This document shows positions 22,681 to 31,917 of a DNA stretch of 64,000 nt, in pieces. Position 1 is the first letter of the stretch; every line of letters starts with the position of its first letter. The DNA is from Mycolicibacterium sp. P9-64 (GTDB lineage: Bacteria > Actinomycetota > Actinomycetes > Mycobacteriales > Mycobacteriaceae). Made by a program: the position numbers and the translations under genes. The notes below the pieces were generated by a model. That model searched no databases. It was not told the origin of the DNA and was given only the letters and a program-made list of their open reading frames with translations. The stretch lies in NCBI RefSeq assembly GCF_008329605.1, contig NZ_NPKO01000003.1:310001-374000 (forward strand). The letters run 5' to 3'.

Positions 22681-23502
22681 TCAGCCGAGGGCGGCGCTCA
22701 TCGCCTCTTTTGGCGCAGGGCGCCCGGTGAACTGCTCCACCTGGGCGAACGCCTGATGCAGCAGCATGTCCAGCCCGCTGACCACCGAGCCGCCCGCAGC
22801 GGCGACCGCCTCCGCCAACGGGGTCGGCCATGGGTCGTAGATCGCGTCGAGCAGCAACCACGGCCCGGCGACCGTGCTGGCGTGCTCGGCGGCGACGATC
22901 GCAGGCAACGTGTTGACGACGGCATCGACGTCGCCGAGCGGCGTGCCCAGCGGGGCCCACCGCACGCTGACCCCGAGCCGGGCACCGAGGGCAAGCAGTG
23001 GCTCTGCCTTCTCGCGATTGCGGGAGACGATCGACACGTCGGACGCACCGAGTTCCACCAGCCCGACCAGCGCTGCCGGTGCGGTGCCGCCCGAGCCGAG
23101 CACGGCGGCCCGCTCCACGTCGGACCGGTTCCCCTCGAGTTTCGCGCCGAGGGCGCCCGTGACGCCGTCGACGTCGGTGTTGTCGGCCCGCCAGCCGGTG
23201 TCGGTGCGCACGAGCGTGTTGGCCGATCCGACGAGTTCGGCGCGGGTGGTGCGTTCGTCGGCGAACGCCAACGCGGCGAACTTGCCGGGCATGGTGACCG
23301 ACACCCCTACCCACTCGGGCCCGAAACCGCCTACCAGCGAGGGCAATTCGTCGGCGGTGCACTCGATGCGGTCGTAGGTCCAGTCGGTGAGACCGAGCGC
23401 GCGGTAGGCCGCCAAGTGGAGTTGCGGCGACCGCGAATGCACGATCGGCGATCCGAGGACCGCCGCCCGGCGTCGGCCGTTAGCGGGCGCTGTCGAGGAC
23501 AC
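22681..23502 (-). CDS. aroE: Shikimate dehydrogenase
   Basis: 273 residues. NADPH-dependent reduction of 3-dehydroshikimate. Substrate motif VLGSPIVHSRSPQLHLAAYR, catalytic Lys in VTMPGKFAAL (the usual NVTxPxK), Asp in NTDVDGV, and nucleotide turn VLGSGGTAPA. The GTG at 23502 puts 12 residues before VLGSPI, as in mycobacterial AroE; a longer frame runs into mltG. It overlaps the mltG 3' end by 23 bases, which suggests coupling. Confidence 0.95.
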   Translation of the reverse strand: MSSTAPANGRRRAAVLGSPIVHSRSPQLHLAAYRALGLTDWTYDRIECTADELPSLVGGFGPEWVGVSVTMPGKFAALAFADERTTRAELVGSANTLVRTDTGWRADNTDVDGVTGALGAKLEGNRSDVERAAVLGSGGTAPAALVGLVELGASDVSIVSRNREKAEPLLALGARLGVSVRWAPLGTPLGDVDAVVNTLPAIVAAEHASTVAGPWLLLDAIYDPWPTPLAEAVAAAGGSVVSGLDMLLHQAFAQVEQFTGRPAPKEAMSAALG

Positions 23503-24730
23503 CGTTGTGCCTGGCGAGTTCGATGTTCGCCAGGTGTTGCTGGTAGTCACGGGTGAACAGCGTCGTGCCCGTCATGTCGACGGTGACGAAGTACAGCCAG
23601 TCACCCGGCTCGGGATTCTCCGCGGCGGCCAGCGCGGGCTGACCTGGCGAACAGATCGGCGTTGCCGGAAGGCCTTCTCGCACATAGGTGTTCCACGGCG
23701 TGTTCTGCGCGCGATCTCCGTCGGTGGTGGCCACCTCTTGACGGTCCAGCGGGTAGTTCACCGTGGAGTCGAACTCGAGTCGGTTGTGCTCGGGTTCGGC
23801 GAGCCGGTTGTAGATGACCCTGGCCACCTTGGCGAAGTCCTGGGGCTTGGCCTCGCGCTGCACCAGCGACGCCACGGTAAGGATCTGGTACGGCGTCAGG
23901 TTGGCGGCCTTGCCTGCCTCCAACAGCCCTTCCTGTTCGTACTGCCGGCTGCTGGCCGAGATCAGAGTCGACAGGATGTCCTGGGCCGATGCCGACGGGT
24001 CCACGTTCCACGTGCCCGGTGCGATCAGCCCCTCGATGCGCCGGTGGTCGTTTCCGAGAGCCTTGATCGGATCGAGCGCCCACTCCGGGATGGACAGCGC
24101 CGACAACTCAGACGAACCCGCGGCCCGCTTGAGGTCATCGGCCTTGACGCACTGCTTGGCGTCGTCGAGCTGCACGCAGGTGGCCTCTGAGATCAGGGTG
24201 AACACACCCTGTGTGACGTCGTTGGTCTTGACGTCGGCGATGTCGTCGAGCTGACGGCCTTCCGGGATCACCAGCCGACCGACCCGGCTCTGCGCATCGG
24301 AAAGTCGCGCAACGGCATTCGCGGCCGGGATCTCGGTGCGCACCTTGTAGAACCCGGGCTGAATCGCCGCGATCGCGGCGTTGCCCGTGGCGGCCCTCAC
24401 GAAGGCAGGCACGGTCGCGATCACCTGGTGGTCGAGCAGCGTCTGGCCGATCGCCGTGGTGGAGTCGCCGTTGTGGACCTCGATGACGACGTCGCGTACG
24501 CCGTCGCCCTGGTAGTCGTCCCCTGCGCCGAACAGCCCGTGCCACAGCCGGGAGCCGAGGAACACCGCGCCGATCACGACGACGATGAGCGCGGCGACGG
24601 CAAATCCGGTGACGGTCCTGCGCTTGCGGCGGTTGCGCGTTGCGCGGGCGCGTTCCCTGCGGCTCATGCCGCGGCGCGGCCTGCCGACCGATACCGGCTC
24701 GGTGCGCTCGCGTACCCAGTCGTCAGGCAT
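23480..24730 (-). CDS. mltG: Endolytic murein transglycosylase MltG (YceG-like)
   Basis: 416 residues. Single-pass membrane enzyme that cuts nascent glycan strands and limits their length. The cytosolic N-terminus is strongly basic ([16 protein letters not shown]), followed by a helix at about 41–61 and the periplasmic YceG domain. The catalytic Glu is Glu293 in [20 protein letters not shown], with [17 protein letters not shown] and [17 protein letters not shown] conserved. It starts in the overlap with ruvX and ends inside aroE, within the operon alaS–ruvX–mltG–aroE–peptidase. Confidence 0.95.
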   Translation of the reverse strand: MPDDWVRERTEPVSVGRPRRGMSRRERARATRNRRKRRTVTGFAVAALIVVVIGAVFLGSRLWHGLFGAGDDYQGDGVRDVVIEVHNGDSTTAIGQTLLDHQVIATVPAFVRAATGNAAIAAIQPGFYKVRTEIPAANAVARLSDAQSRVGRLVIPEGRQLDDIADVKTNDVTQGVFTLISEATCVQLDDAKQCVKADDLKRAAGSSELSALSIPEWALDPIKALGNDHRRIEGLIAPGTWNVDPSASAQDILSTLISASSRQYEQEGLLEAGKAANLTPYQILTVASLVQREAKPQDFAKVARVIYNRLAEPEHNRLEFDSTVNYPLDRQEVATTDGDRAQNTPWNTYVREGLPATPICSPGQPALAAAENPEPGDWLYFVTVDMTGTTLFTRDYQQHLANIELARHNGVLDSAR

Positions 24731-25241
24731 CGGCCGCTCCGGCGCGGTCGGCCAGAGCGGCCCGCCGCTGATCCAGCCAGGTCTGCAGAATGCCGACCGC
24801 GGCGGCCTGATCGATCATGGCCCTCTGTCCCTTCGCTTTGATGCCGGCCTCTCGCAGTTCCCGCTGCGCGGTCACCGTCGTGAGACGTTCGTCGGCAAGC
24901 CGTACTGGGATCGGTGCAATGCGGGCCGCCAGCGTGTCCGCGACGGCGATCGCGTCGACGGCCGACGGCCCGGTTCGCTCGGCAAGGGTGCGTGGCAGTC
25001 CAACCACTACCTCTACCACGTCCATGTCGGCGACGAGCCTGGCCAGTCGCTTGACGTGTTTGTCGGTGCGGTCGCGCCGAACCGTCTCCACCGGGGTGGC
25101 CAGGATGCCATCCGGATCGCTGCTGGCCACTCCGATGCGGACCGTGCCCACGTCGATGCCGAGCCGTCGCCCGCGGCCCGGGTCGGGAGGCTGCAGGCTG
25201 CCGCCTGGTCGGTCAGGCAGACGGTCCTCGGTCTGGCCCAC
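24723..25241 (-). CDS. ruvX: Putative pre-16S rRNA nuclease / Holliday junction resolvase-like YqgF
   Basis: 172 residues with an RNase H-like YqgF fold. [20 protein letters not shown] supplies the first catalytic Asp, [14 protein letters not shown] the conserved Glu-loop region, [17 protein letters not shown] the DER motif, and [15 protein letters not shown] the last Asp. E. coli YqgF processes the 5' end of pre-16S rRNA. The GTG at 25241 follows the alaS stop by 4 bases. The 3' end overlaps the mltG start by 8 bases. Confidence 0.93.
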   Translation of the reverse strand: MGQTEDRLPDRPGGSLQPPDPGRGRRLGIDVGTVRIGVASSDPDGILATPVETVRRDRTDKHVKRLARLVADMDVVEVVVGLPRTLAERTGPSAVDAIAVADTLAARIAPIPVRLADERLTTVTAQRELREAGIKAKGQRAMIDQAAAVGILQTWLDQRRAALADRAGAADA

Positions 25242-25245
25242 TAAG

Positions 25246-27972
25246 TCAGCTCCGCTGACCCCGTGCCACCTCGGCACGGAGCGCGGCGAGGGCCGCATCG
25301 ATTCCGGAGGCCCCGGTGCCGGACCCCTGGGCGAGGTCGGCCTTGCCGCCGCCGCGGCCGTTGACTGCCGCGCCGAGCGTCTTGACGAGGTCGTTGGCGG
25401 AAAGGCCGAGGTCTTGGGCGGCTGGGGTGGTCGCCACCACGAACGGAACCGAATCGTCATCGCCCTCGGCGATCAGCGCGACGACTGCGGGGTCGGATCC
25501 GAGCTTGCCGCGAATGTCGCCGACGAGGCTGCGCAGATCGGCTGCCGACATGCCGCCGGCCATCCGCTGTGCCACGAGACGGACCTTACCGACTTGCTCG
25601 GCGCCTGCAGCGGCGTTCACCGCAGCTGCCCGCGCGTTCGCCAGCCGGGCACGGTCCAGTTCCTTCTCGGCAACCTTGAGTCGCTCGACGAGGCTGGCGA
25701 CCCTGGCGGGCACCTCGTCGGAAGGCACCTTCAGCGACGACGCGAGGCCCGCCATCAGTGCGCGCTCCTTGGCCAGGTACTTGAACGAGTCGAGCCCGAC
25801 GTAGGCCTCGACGCGGCGCACCCCGGATCCCACCGACGACTCACCGAGGATCGTCACGGGTCCGATCTGCGCTGAGTTGTGCACGTGCGTACCGCCGCAC
25901 AGCTCCAGTGAGAAGGGCCCGCCGATCTCGACCAGCCGGACGTCCTCGGGGTAGGCCTCGCCGAAGAGCGCCATCGCCCCCATCGCCTTGGCCTTCTCCA
26001 GTTTGGTGTACATGGTGTTGACCGCGTAGTCGGCTTGGACCGCCTCGTTGGTGACGACCTCGATCTGCTCGCGCTGGTCGTCGCTGAGCGCGCCCTGCCA
26101 GTTGAAGTCGAATCGCAAGTAGCCGGGCCGGTTCAGCGAGCCAGCCTGAACCGCGTTGGGGCCCAACACCTGTCGGAGTGCAGCGTGCACCATGTGTGTG
26201 CCGGTGTGTCCCTGGGTGGCGCCGTGGCGCCAGGTCGGGTCGACGCTCGCGACGATGGTGTCGCCCTCGACGAACTCGCCGGACTCGACGTTGACGCGGT
26301 GCACGAACAGCGTCTTGGCGATCTTCTGCACGTCGGTGACGGCAGCCTTCGCGGCGACGCTGGAACCGGTACCGGAAATGGATCCGATGTCGGCGATCTG
26401 CCCCCCGGACTCGGCGTAGAGCGGGGTTCGGTCCAAGACCAGCTCAACGCGTTCCGCGCCCGCTCCACCCGCGGCGGAGCCGCGCATCCCGCCGGAGTGG
26501 GCGACGACCGGCACCCGCTTGCCGTCGACGAAGATGCCGAGAATCCTTGCCTCGGAAGTAAGTTCGTCGAATCCGGTGAACTCCGTCGCGCCGGCGTCGA
26601 CGAGCTCGCGGTAGGCCGACAGGTCGGCGTGGGCGTGCTTGCGGGCGGCGGCGTCGGCCTTGGCGCGCTGACGCTGCTCGGCCATCAAACCGCGGAAGCC
26701 CTCCTCGTCAACGCGCAGATCCGCCTCGGCGGCCATCTCGAGGGTCAGCTCGATCGGGAAACCGTAGGTGTCGTGCAGCGCGAAGGCATCGCCGCCGGAG
26801 AGGACGTCGGTGCCGGACGCCTTCGTCGCACGGGCGGCGTCCTCGAACAACCGCGAGCCGGAGGCGAGGGTCCGGTTGAACGCGGTCTCCTCGGCCACGG
26901 CGATGCGGCTGATCCGGTCGAAGTCGGTGACGAGCTCGGGGTACGAAGGGCCCATCGCGTCGCGCACTGTGACCATGAGGTCGCCGACGATCGGGGTGTC
27001 GATGCCGAGCAGCTTGGCCGACCGGATCACCCGGCGCAGCAGGCGGCGCAGCACGTAGCCACGGCCGTCGTTGCCGGGGCTGACGCCGTCGCCGATGATG
27101 ATCGCAGCGGTGCGGCTGTGGTCGGCGATGATGCGGTAGCGCACGTCGTCTTCGTGGTTTCCTGCGCCGTACCCACGCGGGGCGATTCCGGCAACCAGGT
27201 CGATGACGGGTCGCAGCAGATCGGTCTCGTAGACGTTGTCCACACCCTGCAGCAGGCAGGCCACCCGCTCGATGCCCATGCCGGTGTCGATGTTCTTGCG
27301 CGGCAACGGCCCGAGGATCTCGAAGTCCTCCTTGCTGGTGCCCCCGCCGCGCTCGTTCTGCATGAACACGAGGTTCCAGATCTCGATGTAGCGATCCTCG
27401 TTGGCCTCGGGGCCGCCCTCGATCCCGTACTCGGGTCCGCGGTCGTAGTAGATCTCCGATGACGGCCCGCACGGGCCAGGGATGCCCATCGACCAGTAGT
27501 TGTCGGCCATGCCGCGGCGCTGGATGCGCTCGAGCGGCAGCCCAGCCACTTGCTGCCATAGCTCGATGGCGTCGTCATCATCGAGATAGACGGTGGCCCA
27601 CAGTCTTTCAGGATCGAACCCGTAGCCACCCTGGTCCTGAGGATTGGTCAACAGCGTCCACGCGAACTCGATGGCGCCCTTCTTGAAGTAGTCGCCGAAC
27701 GAGAAGTTGCCTGCCATTTGGAAGAAGGTGTTGTGCCGGGTCGTGATGCCGACCTCGTCGATGTCCGGCGTGCGAATGCACTTCTGCACGCTGGTCGCGC
27801 GATCCCACGGCGGTGTCTGCTGGCCAAGGAAGTAGGGCACGAACTGCACCATTCCGGCATTGACGAACAGCAAGTTGGGGTCGTCGAGGATCACCGATGC
27901 GCTTGGCACTTCGGCGTGGCCTGCCGCCACGAAGTGATCGAGGAAGCGCTTCCTGATCTCGTGTGTCTGCAC
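25246..27972 (-). CDS. alaS: Alanyl-tRNA synthetase
   Basis: 908 residues, full length. Class II core at the N-terminus (motif 2 region [20 protein letters not shown], motif 3 [14 protein letters not shown]), editing domain with zinc ligands in [10 protein letters not shown] and [13 protein letters not shown], then the C-Ala region with [10 protein letters not shown] just before it. The GTG at 27972 has AAGGA 9 bases upstream. A possible -10 TACTGT or TGTAAT lies about 40 bases upstream; no T-box leader is visible. First gene of the operon into ruvX. Confidence 0.97.
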   Translation of the reverse strand: MQTHEIRKRFLDHFVAAGHAEVPSASVILDDPNLLFVNAGMVQFVPYFLGQQTPPWDRATSVQKCIRTPDIDEVGITTRHNTFFQMAGNFSFGDYFKKGAIEFAWTLLTNPQDQGGYGFDPERLWATVYLDDDDAIELWQQVAGLPLERIQRRGMADNYWSMGIPGPCGPSSEIYYDRGPEYGIEGGPEANEDRYIEIWNLVFMQNERGGGTSKEDFEILGPLPRKNIDTGMGIERVACLLQGVDNVYETDLLRPVIDLVAGIAPRGYGAGNHEDDVRYRIIADHSRTAAIIIGDGVSPGNDGRGYVLRRLLRRVIRSAKLLGIDTPIVGDLMVTVRDAMGPSYPELVTDFDRISRIAVAEETAFNRTLASGSRLFEDAARATKASGTDVLSGGDAFALHDTYGFPIELTLEMAAEADLRVDEEGFRGLMAEQRQRAKADAAARKHAHADLSAYRELVDAGATEFTGFDELTSEARILGIFVDGKRVPVVAHSGGMRGSAAGGAGAERVELVLDRTPLYAESGGQIADIGSISGTGSSVAAKAAVTDVQKIAKTLFVHRVNVESGEFVEGDTIVASVDPTWRHGATQGHTGTHMVHAALRQVLGPNAVQAGSLNRPGYLRFDFNWQGALSDDQREQIEVVTNEAVQADYAVNTMYTKLEKAKAMGAMALFGEAYPEDVRLVEIGGPFSLELCGGTHVHNSAQIGPVTILGESSVGSGVRRVEAYVGLDSFKYLAKERALMAGLASSLKVPSDEVPARVASLVERLKVAEKELDRARLANARAAAVNAAAGAEQVGKVRLVAQRMAGGMSAADLRSLVGDIRGKLGSDPAVVALIAEGDDDSVPFVVATTPAAQDLGLSANDLVKTLGAAVNGRGGGKADLAQGSGTGASGIDAALAALRAEVARGQRS

Positions 27973-28118
27973 GTGCTGTTGTCCTTAAATGCTGGAGTTT
28001 CTCGACCGCATTACAGTACCGGTCCGCGTTCGGGTGGTTGACAGGCGCGGCTTGCGACCCGGAGCCGCCCCGGCGGCGACAGTGGATCCAGGCCACGGCG
28101 CACTCACCCCGGAGCCGC

Positions 28119-28310
28119 TCAACCGTCGATGAAGCTCAACCTGACCGACCGGCGCGGGTTGTCCCGGTCGAGGTCGACGAGCATCACGCTCTGCCACGTT
28201 CCCAGCAGCGGTTTGCCACCCGGCACTGGCAACGTCACCGACGGCGACACGATGCCCGGCAAGACTCCCCCGCAAGCGGGGGCGTCGACGTCGAGTACCT
28301 CGGTGTGCAC
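28119..28310 (-). pseudogene. YjbQ/UPF0047 family gene remnant with internal deletion (Rv2556c-like)
   Basis: A 63-codon frame joins the N-terminal strand [10 protein letters not shown] directly to the C-terminal third [20 protein letters not shown] followed by [18 protein letters not shown] and PRRSVRLSF. In full-length relatives of about 130 residues some 65 residues lie between these parts, including the conserved histidine-bearing middle. The frame is kept across the junction, where the DNA reads CCCCCGCAAGCGGGGG (28267–28282), a 7-base stem. The protein cannot have the normal fold. It lies in the usual place upstream of alaS. Confidence 0.7.
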
Positions 28311-28432
28311 GGTCCGAGCCTACCGAGGCCACCCTCGAAACCATTGCCTCGGCGAACCGGGCGGAGCACAGTGATCGGTGGACCGGTGGCGCTACCCGGG
28401 GCGCCGCCCCGACCCGACAAGGGAGGCAGATC

Positions 28433-29053
28433 GTGTTCGCACGAACTACCACTTTCGCTGCGCAGCCGCCGTCCATCGACGCGGGGATCTCGTGCGTTCG
28501 CGATGACGTCATGCCTGCGCTTCAGGACATGGCCGGCTTCATCGGGCTGTCGCTGGTCGTCGACAGGCAGTTCGGTGAGTGCATTGCCACCAGCGCGTGG
28601 GAATCCGAGGAGGCCCAGCGCAGGAGTGCTGAGGAGATTGGCCCTCTTCGGGATCGGGCCGCCGTGGCGTTCAGCGGTCGCGCGACGGTCGAAGCATGGG
28701 AGATCGCCGTTCTTCATCGTCAGCGCAGCTCTGACACAGGCGCCTGCATGCGGGCCACTTGGCTGGCCCTGCCCGCCGATCAGATGGATGCGGGCATCGA
28801 GTACTTCCGCTCCTCGGTGTTGCCTCAGGTCGAGCACCTCGACGGATTCCGCAGCGCCAGCCTGATGGTCGAACGGGGATCGGGACGCGCGGTGTCCTCG
28901 GTGTCGTTCAGCAACCGCGCCGCCATGGAACGCAACCGCGATCAGGCACGGGCACTCAAGGCCGAGTCGATCCGCGCTGCCGGCGCCACCGAGGTCGCCG
29001 ATGGCGAGTTCGAGTTGGTGCTTGCCCATCTGCGGGTGCCCGAGCTGGCCTGA
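28433..29053 (+). CDS. Conserved protein with two tandem ABM-like domains (Rv2557/Rv2558-like)
   Basis: 206 residues made of two similar halves: [22 protein letters not shown] with [11 protein letters not shown], and [22 protein letters not shown] with [20 protein letters not shown]. The halves resemble the ferredoxin-like antibiotic-biosynthesis-monooxygenase fold, so the protein may be a fused dimer. The place between the YjbQ remnant and rarA matches Rv2557/Rv2558, paired starvation-associated genes in H37Rv, but only one copy is here. GTG start with GGGAGG upstream. Biochemical role unknown. Confidence 0.75.
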   Translation: MFARTTTFAAQPPSIDAGISCVRDDVMPALQDMAGFIGLSLVVDRQFGECIATSAWESEEAQRRSAEEIGPLRDRAAVAFSGRATVEAWEIAVLHRQRSSDTGACMRATWLALPADQMDAGIEYFRSSVLPQVEHLDGFRSASLMVERGSGRAVSSVSFSNRAAMERNRDQARALKAESIRAAGATEVADGEFELVLAHLRVPELA

Positions 29054-29077
29054 CGATCTCGCGCTTTTGACGCAGGC

Positions 29078-29102
29078 GTTTGTTTCTACGCCCCAGGGGT
29101 AT
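29078..29102 (+). promoter_or_regulatory. SigF-type promoter
   Basis: GTTT at 29078–29081 and GGGTAT at 29097–29102, 15 bases apart, match the mycobacterial SigF consensus GTTT-N15-17-GGGTA. It is 53 bases upstream of the GlsB/YeaQ-like gene and starts 25 bases after the previous stop. General-stress control of that gene is expected. Confidence 0.65.
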
Positions 29103-29154
29103 TGCTCAAGCACCAATCGCTGTTTGGGCATCAATCGTTCCCCTGGAGGAAGAC

Positions 29155-29442
29155 ATGACAATCACCGGCATCATCACCGCGATTCTCATCGGCGTCGTGA
29201 TCGGCGTGCTCGGCCGAATGGTCGCACCCGGCAAGCAGAACATCTCGGTCCTGGTCACCATCCTGGTCGGCATCGTCGCCGCATTCGTCGGCACCGCTCT
29301 GGCCCGGGCGATGGGAATTCCCACCTCCACCAAGGGCATCGACTGGCTCGAACTGCTCGTCCAGGTGATCGTGGCCGCGGTCGGCGTCGCCCTGGTCTCG
29401 GCGTTGATGGGTCGCCGCAAGTCTGGACTGTTGCGCCGCTGA
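29155..29442 (+). CDS. GlsB/YeaQ/YmgE family stress membrane protein
   Basis: 95-residue membrane protein with three hydrophobic helices. ILIGVVIGVLGRMVAPGKQN is the diagnostic motif of the transglycosylase-associated (Tag/YeaQ) family, whose members are typically stress-induced. The C-terminus is short and basic (MGRRKSGLLRR). The ATG at 29155 has GGAGG upstream. The SigF-type promoter at 29078 fits a stress role. The biochemical activity of the family is not established. Confidence 0.85.
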   Translation: MTITGIITAILIGVVIGVLGRMVAPGKQNISVLVTILVGIVAAFVGTALARAMGIPTSTKGIDWLELLVQVIVAAVGVALVSALMGRRKSGLLRR

Positions 29443-29525
29443 AACTCCTCACCGGAACTGCGGGGAGATCGCGAAATCCGCCCTGACGACGATCTGACAG
29501 CAGTCTCGGGGCGGCCAGCGCGTTC

Positions 29526-30866
29526 TCAGCGTTTGTTGCGGATGATGGCACGCAGTTTGTCGAGCCGCGTGGCGATATCGCGCTCGGCACCGTGCGACGT
29601 AGGCCGGTAGTAGTCCGTGCCCACCACCTCGTCCGGCGAATACTGTTGCGCGACAACGCCTCCAGGGTCGTCGTGCGGGTAGCGATAACCCTGCGCGTTA
29701 CCGAGCGCCGCAGCTCCGGAGTAGTGACCGTCGCGCAGGTGCGGCGGTACCAGCCCCGCCTTTCCTGCCTTGATGTCGGCCATCGCGGCCCCCAACGCCG
29801 TCGTCACCGCGTTCGACTTCGGCGCCGACGCCAGATGCACCGTCGCATGCGCCAGCGTGAGCTGCGCCTCGGGTAGTCCGATCAGCTGCACGGTCTGCGC
29901 GGCGGCGACCGCGATCGGCAACGCCGTCGGGTCGGCCATGCCGATGTCCTCGCTGGCCAGGATCATCAACCGGCGCGCGATGAACCGAGGGTCCTCCCCC
30001 GCGGTCAGCATCCTGGCCAGGTAGTGCAGCGCCGCGTCCACGTCGGATCCGCGGATCGACTTGATGAACGCACTGATCACGTCGTAGTGCTGATCACCGT
30101 CGCGGTCGTAGCGCACGGCCGCCTTGTCGAGTGACTCCTCGACCGTCTCGACGGTCACCCGGTCGGTCGCCTCCGATGCCACCTCGAGGGCGGTCAGCGC
30201 ACGCCGGGCATCGCCCGCCGCCAGCCGCACCAGCAGGTCGATCGCCTCGGGGTCGACGGCGACCACGCCGTTGAGTCCGCGGGGATCGGCGACGGCGCGC
30301 TCGACGACCGCCTGAATCGCGTCGGGGTTCAGTGGCTGCAACTGCAGGATCAGCGACCGCGACAACAACGGCGCGACAACGGAGAACGACGGGTTCTCGG
30401 TGGTGGCCGCCACCAGCAGCACGACCCGGTTCTCGACGGCAGCCAGCAGCGCATCCTGCTGCGTCTTGGAGAACCGGTGCACCTCGTCGATGAACAGCAC
30501 GGTCTGCTGTCCCTGTGTGGCCGCCCGCCGAGCTACCTCGATGACGGCCCGCACCTCCTTGACCCCGGCCGACAACGCCGACAACGCCTCGAACCGCCTG
30601 CCGGTGGCCTGCGATATCAACGACGCCAACGTGGTCTTGCCGGTGCCTGGCGGGCCGTAGAGGATGACCGACGCAGCGCCGGAACCCTCGACCATGCGGC
30701 GCAGCGGTGAGCCCTGCCGCAGCAGGTGGTCCTGGCCGACGACCTCGTCGAGACCCATGGGCCGCATCCGCACGGCAAGGGGTGCCGACGCCGACGCGGG
30801 CGCGCCGTAACTCACCTCGGAGCTCGGCGAATCGCCGCCGAGGTCGAACAGGCCGACGTCAGACAC
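29526..30866 (-). CDS. rarA: Replication-associated recombination protein A (RarA/MgsA AAA+ ATPase)
   Basis: 446 residues. AAA+ ATPase acting at stalled forks. Walker [15 protein letters not shown], Walker [13 protein letters not shown], sensor 1 [12 protein letters not shown], sensor 2 region [11 protein letters not shown], and the C-terminal MgsA tetramer domain ([29 protein letters not shown]). Orthologue of Rv2559c by position. GTG start at 30866. The DUF3097 gene lies 19 bases upstream on the same strand. Confidence 0.95.
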   Translation of the reverse strand: MSDVGLFDLGGDSPSSEVSYGAPASASAPLAVRMRPMGLDEVVGQDHLLRQGSPLRRMVEGSGAASVILYGPPGTGKTTLASLISQATGRRFEALSALSAGVKEVRAVIEVARRAATQGQQTVLFIDEVHRFSKTQQDALLAAVENRVVLLVAATTENPSFSVVAPLLSRSLILQLQPLNPDAIQAVVERAVADPRGLNGVVAVDPEAIDLLVRLAAGDARRALTALEVASEATDRVTVETVEESLDKAAVRYDRDGDQHYDVISAFIKSIRGSDVDAALHYLARMLTAGEDPRFIARRLMILASEDIGMADPTALPIAVAAAQTVQLIGLPEAQLTLAHATVHLASAPKSNAVTTALGAAMADIKAGKAGLVPPHLRDGHYSGAAALGNAQGYRYPHDDPGGVVAQQYSPDEVVGTDYYRPTSHGAERDIATRLDKLRAIIRNKR

Positions 30867-30885
30867 GCTTCAGGCTTACCACGGA

Positions 30886-31725
30886 TCAGTCGGTGGGTTG
30901 GGTGACGAAGTCGATGAGTTCCTCGACCCTGCCGATGAGGGCGGGTTCGAGGTCGTTCCAGTCGCGCACCCTGCCGCGGATCCGCCGCCACGCCTCGGCG
31001 ATGTCGGCCTGCTCGGCGTGCGGCCAGCCCAGCGCCGCACAGATGCCGTGCTTCCAATCCGTTCCTCGCGGGATCACCGGCCATTCCTTCAAACCCAGCC
31101 GGGACGGTTTCACGGCCTGCCAGACGTCGATGTACGGATGACCGACGACGAGGGTGTTGGCGCCACCGGGTCCGCGTTTCACCGCGTCGGCGATGCGGGT
31201 CTCCTTCGAGCCCGCGACCAAGTGGTCGACCAGTACGCCGAGCCGGCGACCGGGTCCCGGTTGGAACTCCGCGACGATGGCGGAGAGGTCGTCGATGCCG
31301 CCGAGGTACTCGACAACCACGCCCTCCACCCGCAGGTCGTGACCCCACACCTGTTCGACGAGTTCGGCGTCGTGGCGTCCCTCGACGTAGATCCGGCTGG
31401 CCAGTGCGACCTTGGCACGCCCGCCGGTTACCGCCACCGAGCCCGACGCCGTACGGGTCGGTGCGGTGGGCGCCCTTCGCATCGGCGGGTTGATGATCAC
31501 CGGCTTGCCGTCGATGAGGTACCCGGGGCCGATCGGGAAGGACTTTCGGCGGCCGTTGCGGTCCTCGAGCTGCATCCGTTGGTACTCGACCGCGACGATC
31601 GCGCCCACGTATCCGGTTTGCGCGTCCTCGACCACCAGACCGATCTCGGCGACCCGCTCGGTGGACCTGGGTCGGCGGGAGTGCGGGTCGCGTGCCAGCA
31701 CGTCGGAACCGTATCGATCGCTCAC
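30886..31725 (-). CDS. DUF3097 family protein with Toprim-like motifs
   Basis: 279 residues, actinobacterial DUF3097. The central part reads IYVEGRHDAELVEQVWG, then VVEYLGGIDDLSAIV and LGVLVDHLVAGSKETR. The spacing of a Glu (VEGRHDAE) and a later VLVDH resembles the Toprim fold of primases and topoisomerases, but the DxD motif is incomplete. RIADAVKRGPGGANTLVVGH and an acidic, Trp-rich C-terminus follow. The upstream RarA-linked position suggests DNA metabolism (inference). GTG start at 31725. Confidence 0.75.
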   Translation of the reverse strand: MSDRYGSDVLARDPHSRRPRSTERVAEIGLVVEDAQTGYVGAIVAVEYQRMQLEDRNGRRKSFPIGPGYLIDGKPVIINPPMRRAPTAPTRTASGSVAVTGGRAKVALASRIYVEGRHDAELVEQVWGHDLRVEGVVVEYLGGIDDLSAIVAEFQPGPGRRLGVLVDHLVAGSKETRIADAVKRGPGGANTLVVGHPYIDVWQAVKPSRLGLKEWPVIPRGTDWKHGICAALGWPHAEQADIAEAWRRIRGRVRDWNDLEPALIGRVEELIDFVTQPTD

Positions 31726-31898
31726 GCCGCGAGCCTAGGAACGTCCGTGTGCGTTTTCCGGGCGCCGCGCCGAACCCGTGACCGATCGGTGATCGACAGA
31801 CCACCGTGAGGGTCGCCGGATTGGGCATCTCTAATTCACCAAAACCCTTCTGTCCCTTTGGTTTCATTCGTCACATCGCGAGAATTCTTGTCAGTGCA

Positions 31899-31914
31899 TC
31901 GCACTAATGTTCGA
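31899..31914. promoter_or_regulatory. LexA SOS box
   Basis: TCGCAC-TAAT-GTTCGA matches the mycobacterial SOS box TCGAAC-N4-GTTCGA with one mismatch. It ends 3 bases before the ATG of the 13E12-family gene, where LexA would block transcription. TTGTCA at 31888–31893 is a possible -35 with TCGAAT 17 bases later, implying a nearly leaderless mRNA. Confidence 0.7.
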
Positions 31915-31917
31915 ATC

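Noticed and set aside
26035..27462. Long plus-strand open frame antisense to alaS
   Set aside because: It is a GC-bias shadow; the translation has no family features and alaS is unmistakable on the other strand.
27973..28118. T-box leader upstream of alaS
   Set aside because: No T-box sequence, specifier loop or terminator/antiterminator pair could be found in the 146 bases.
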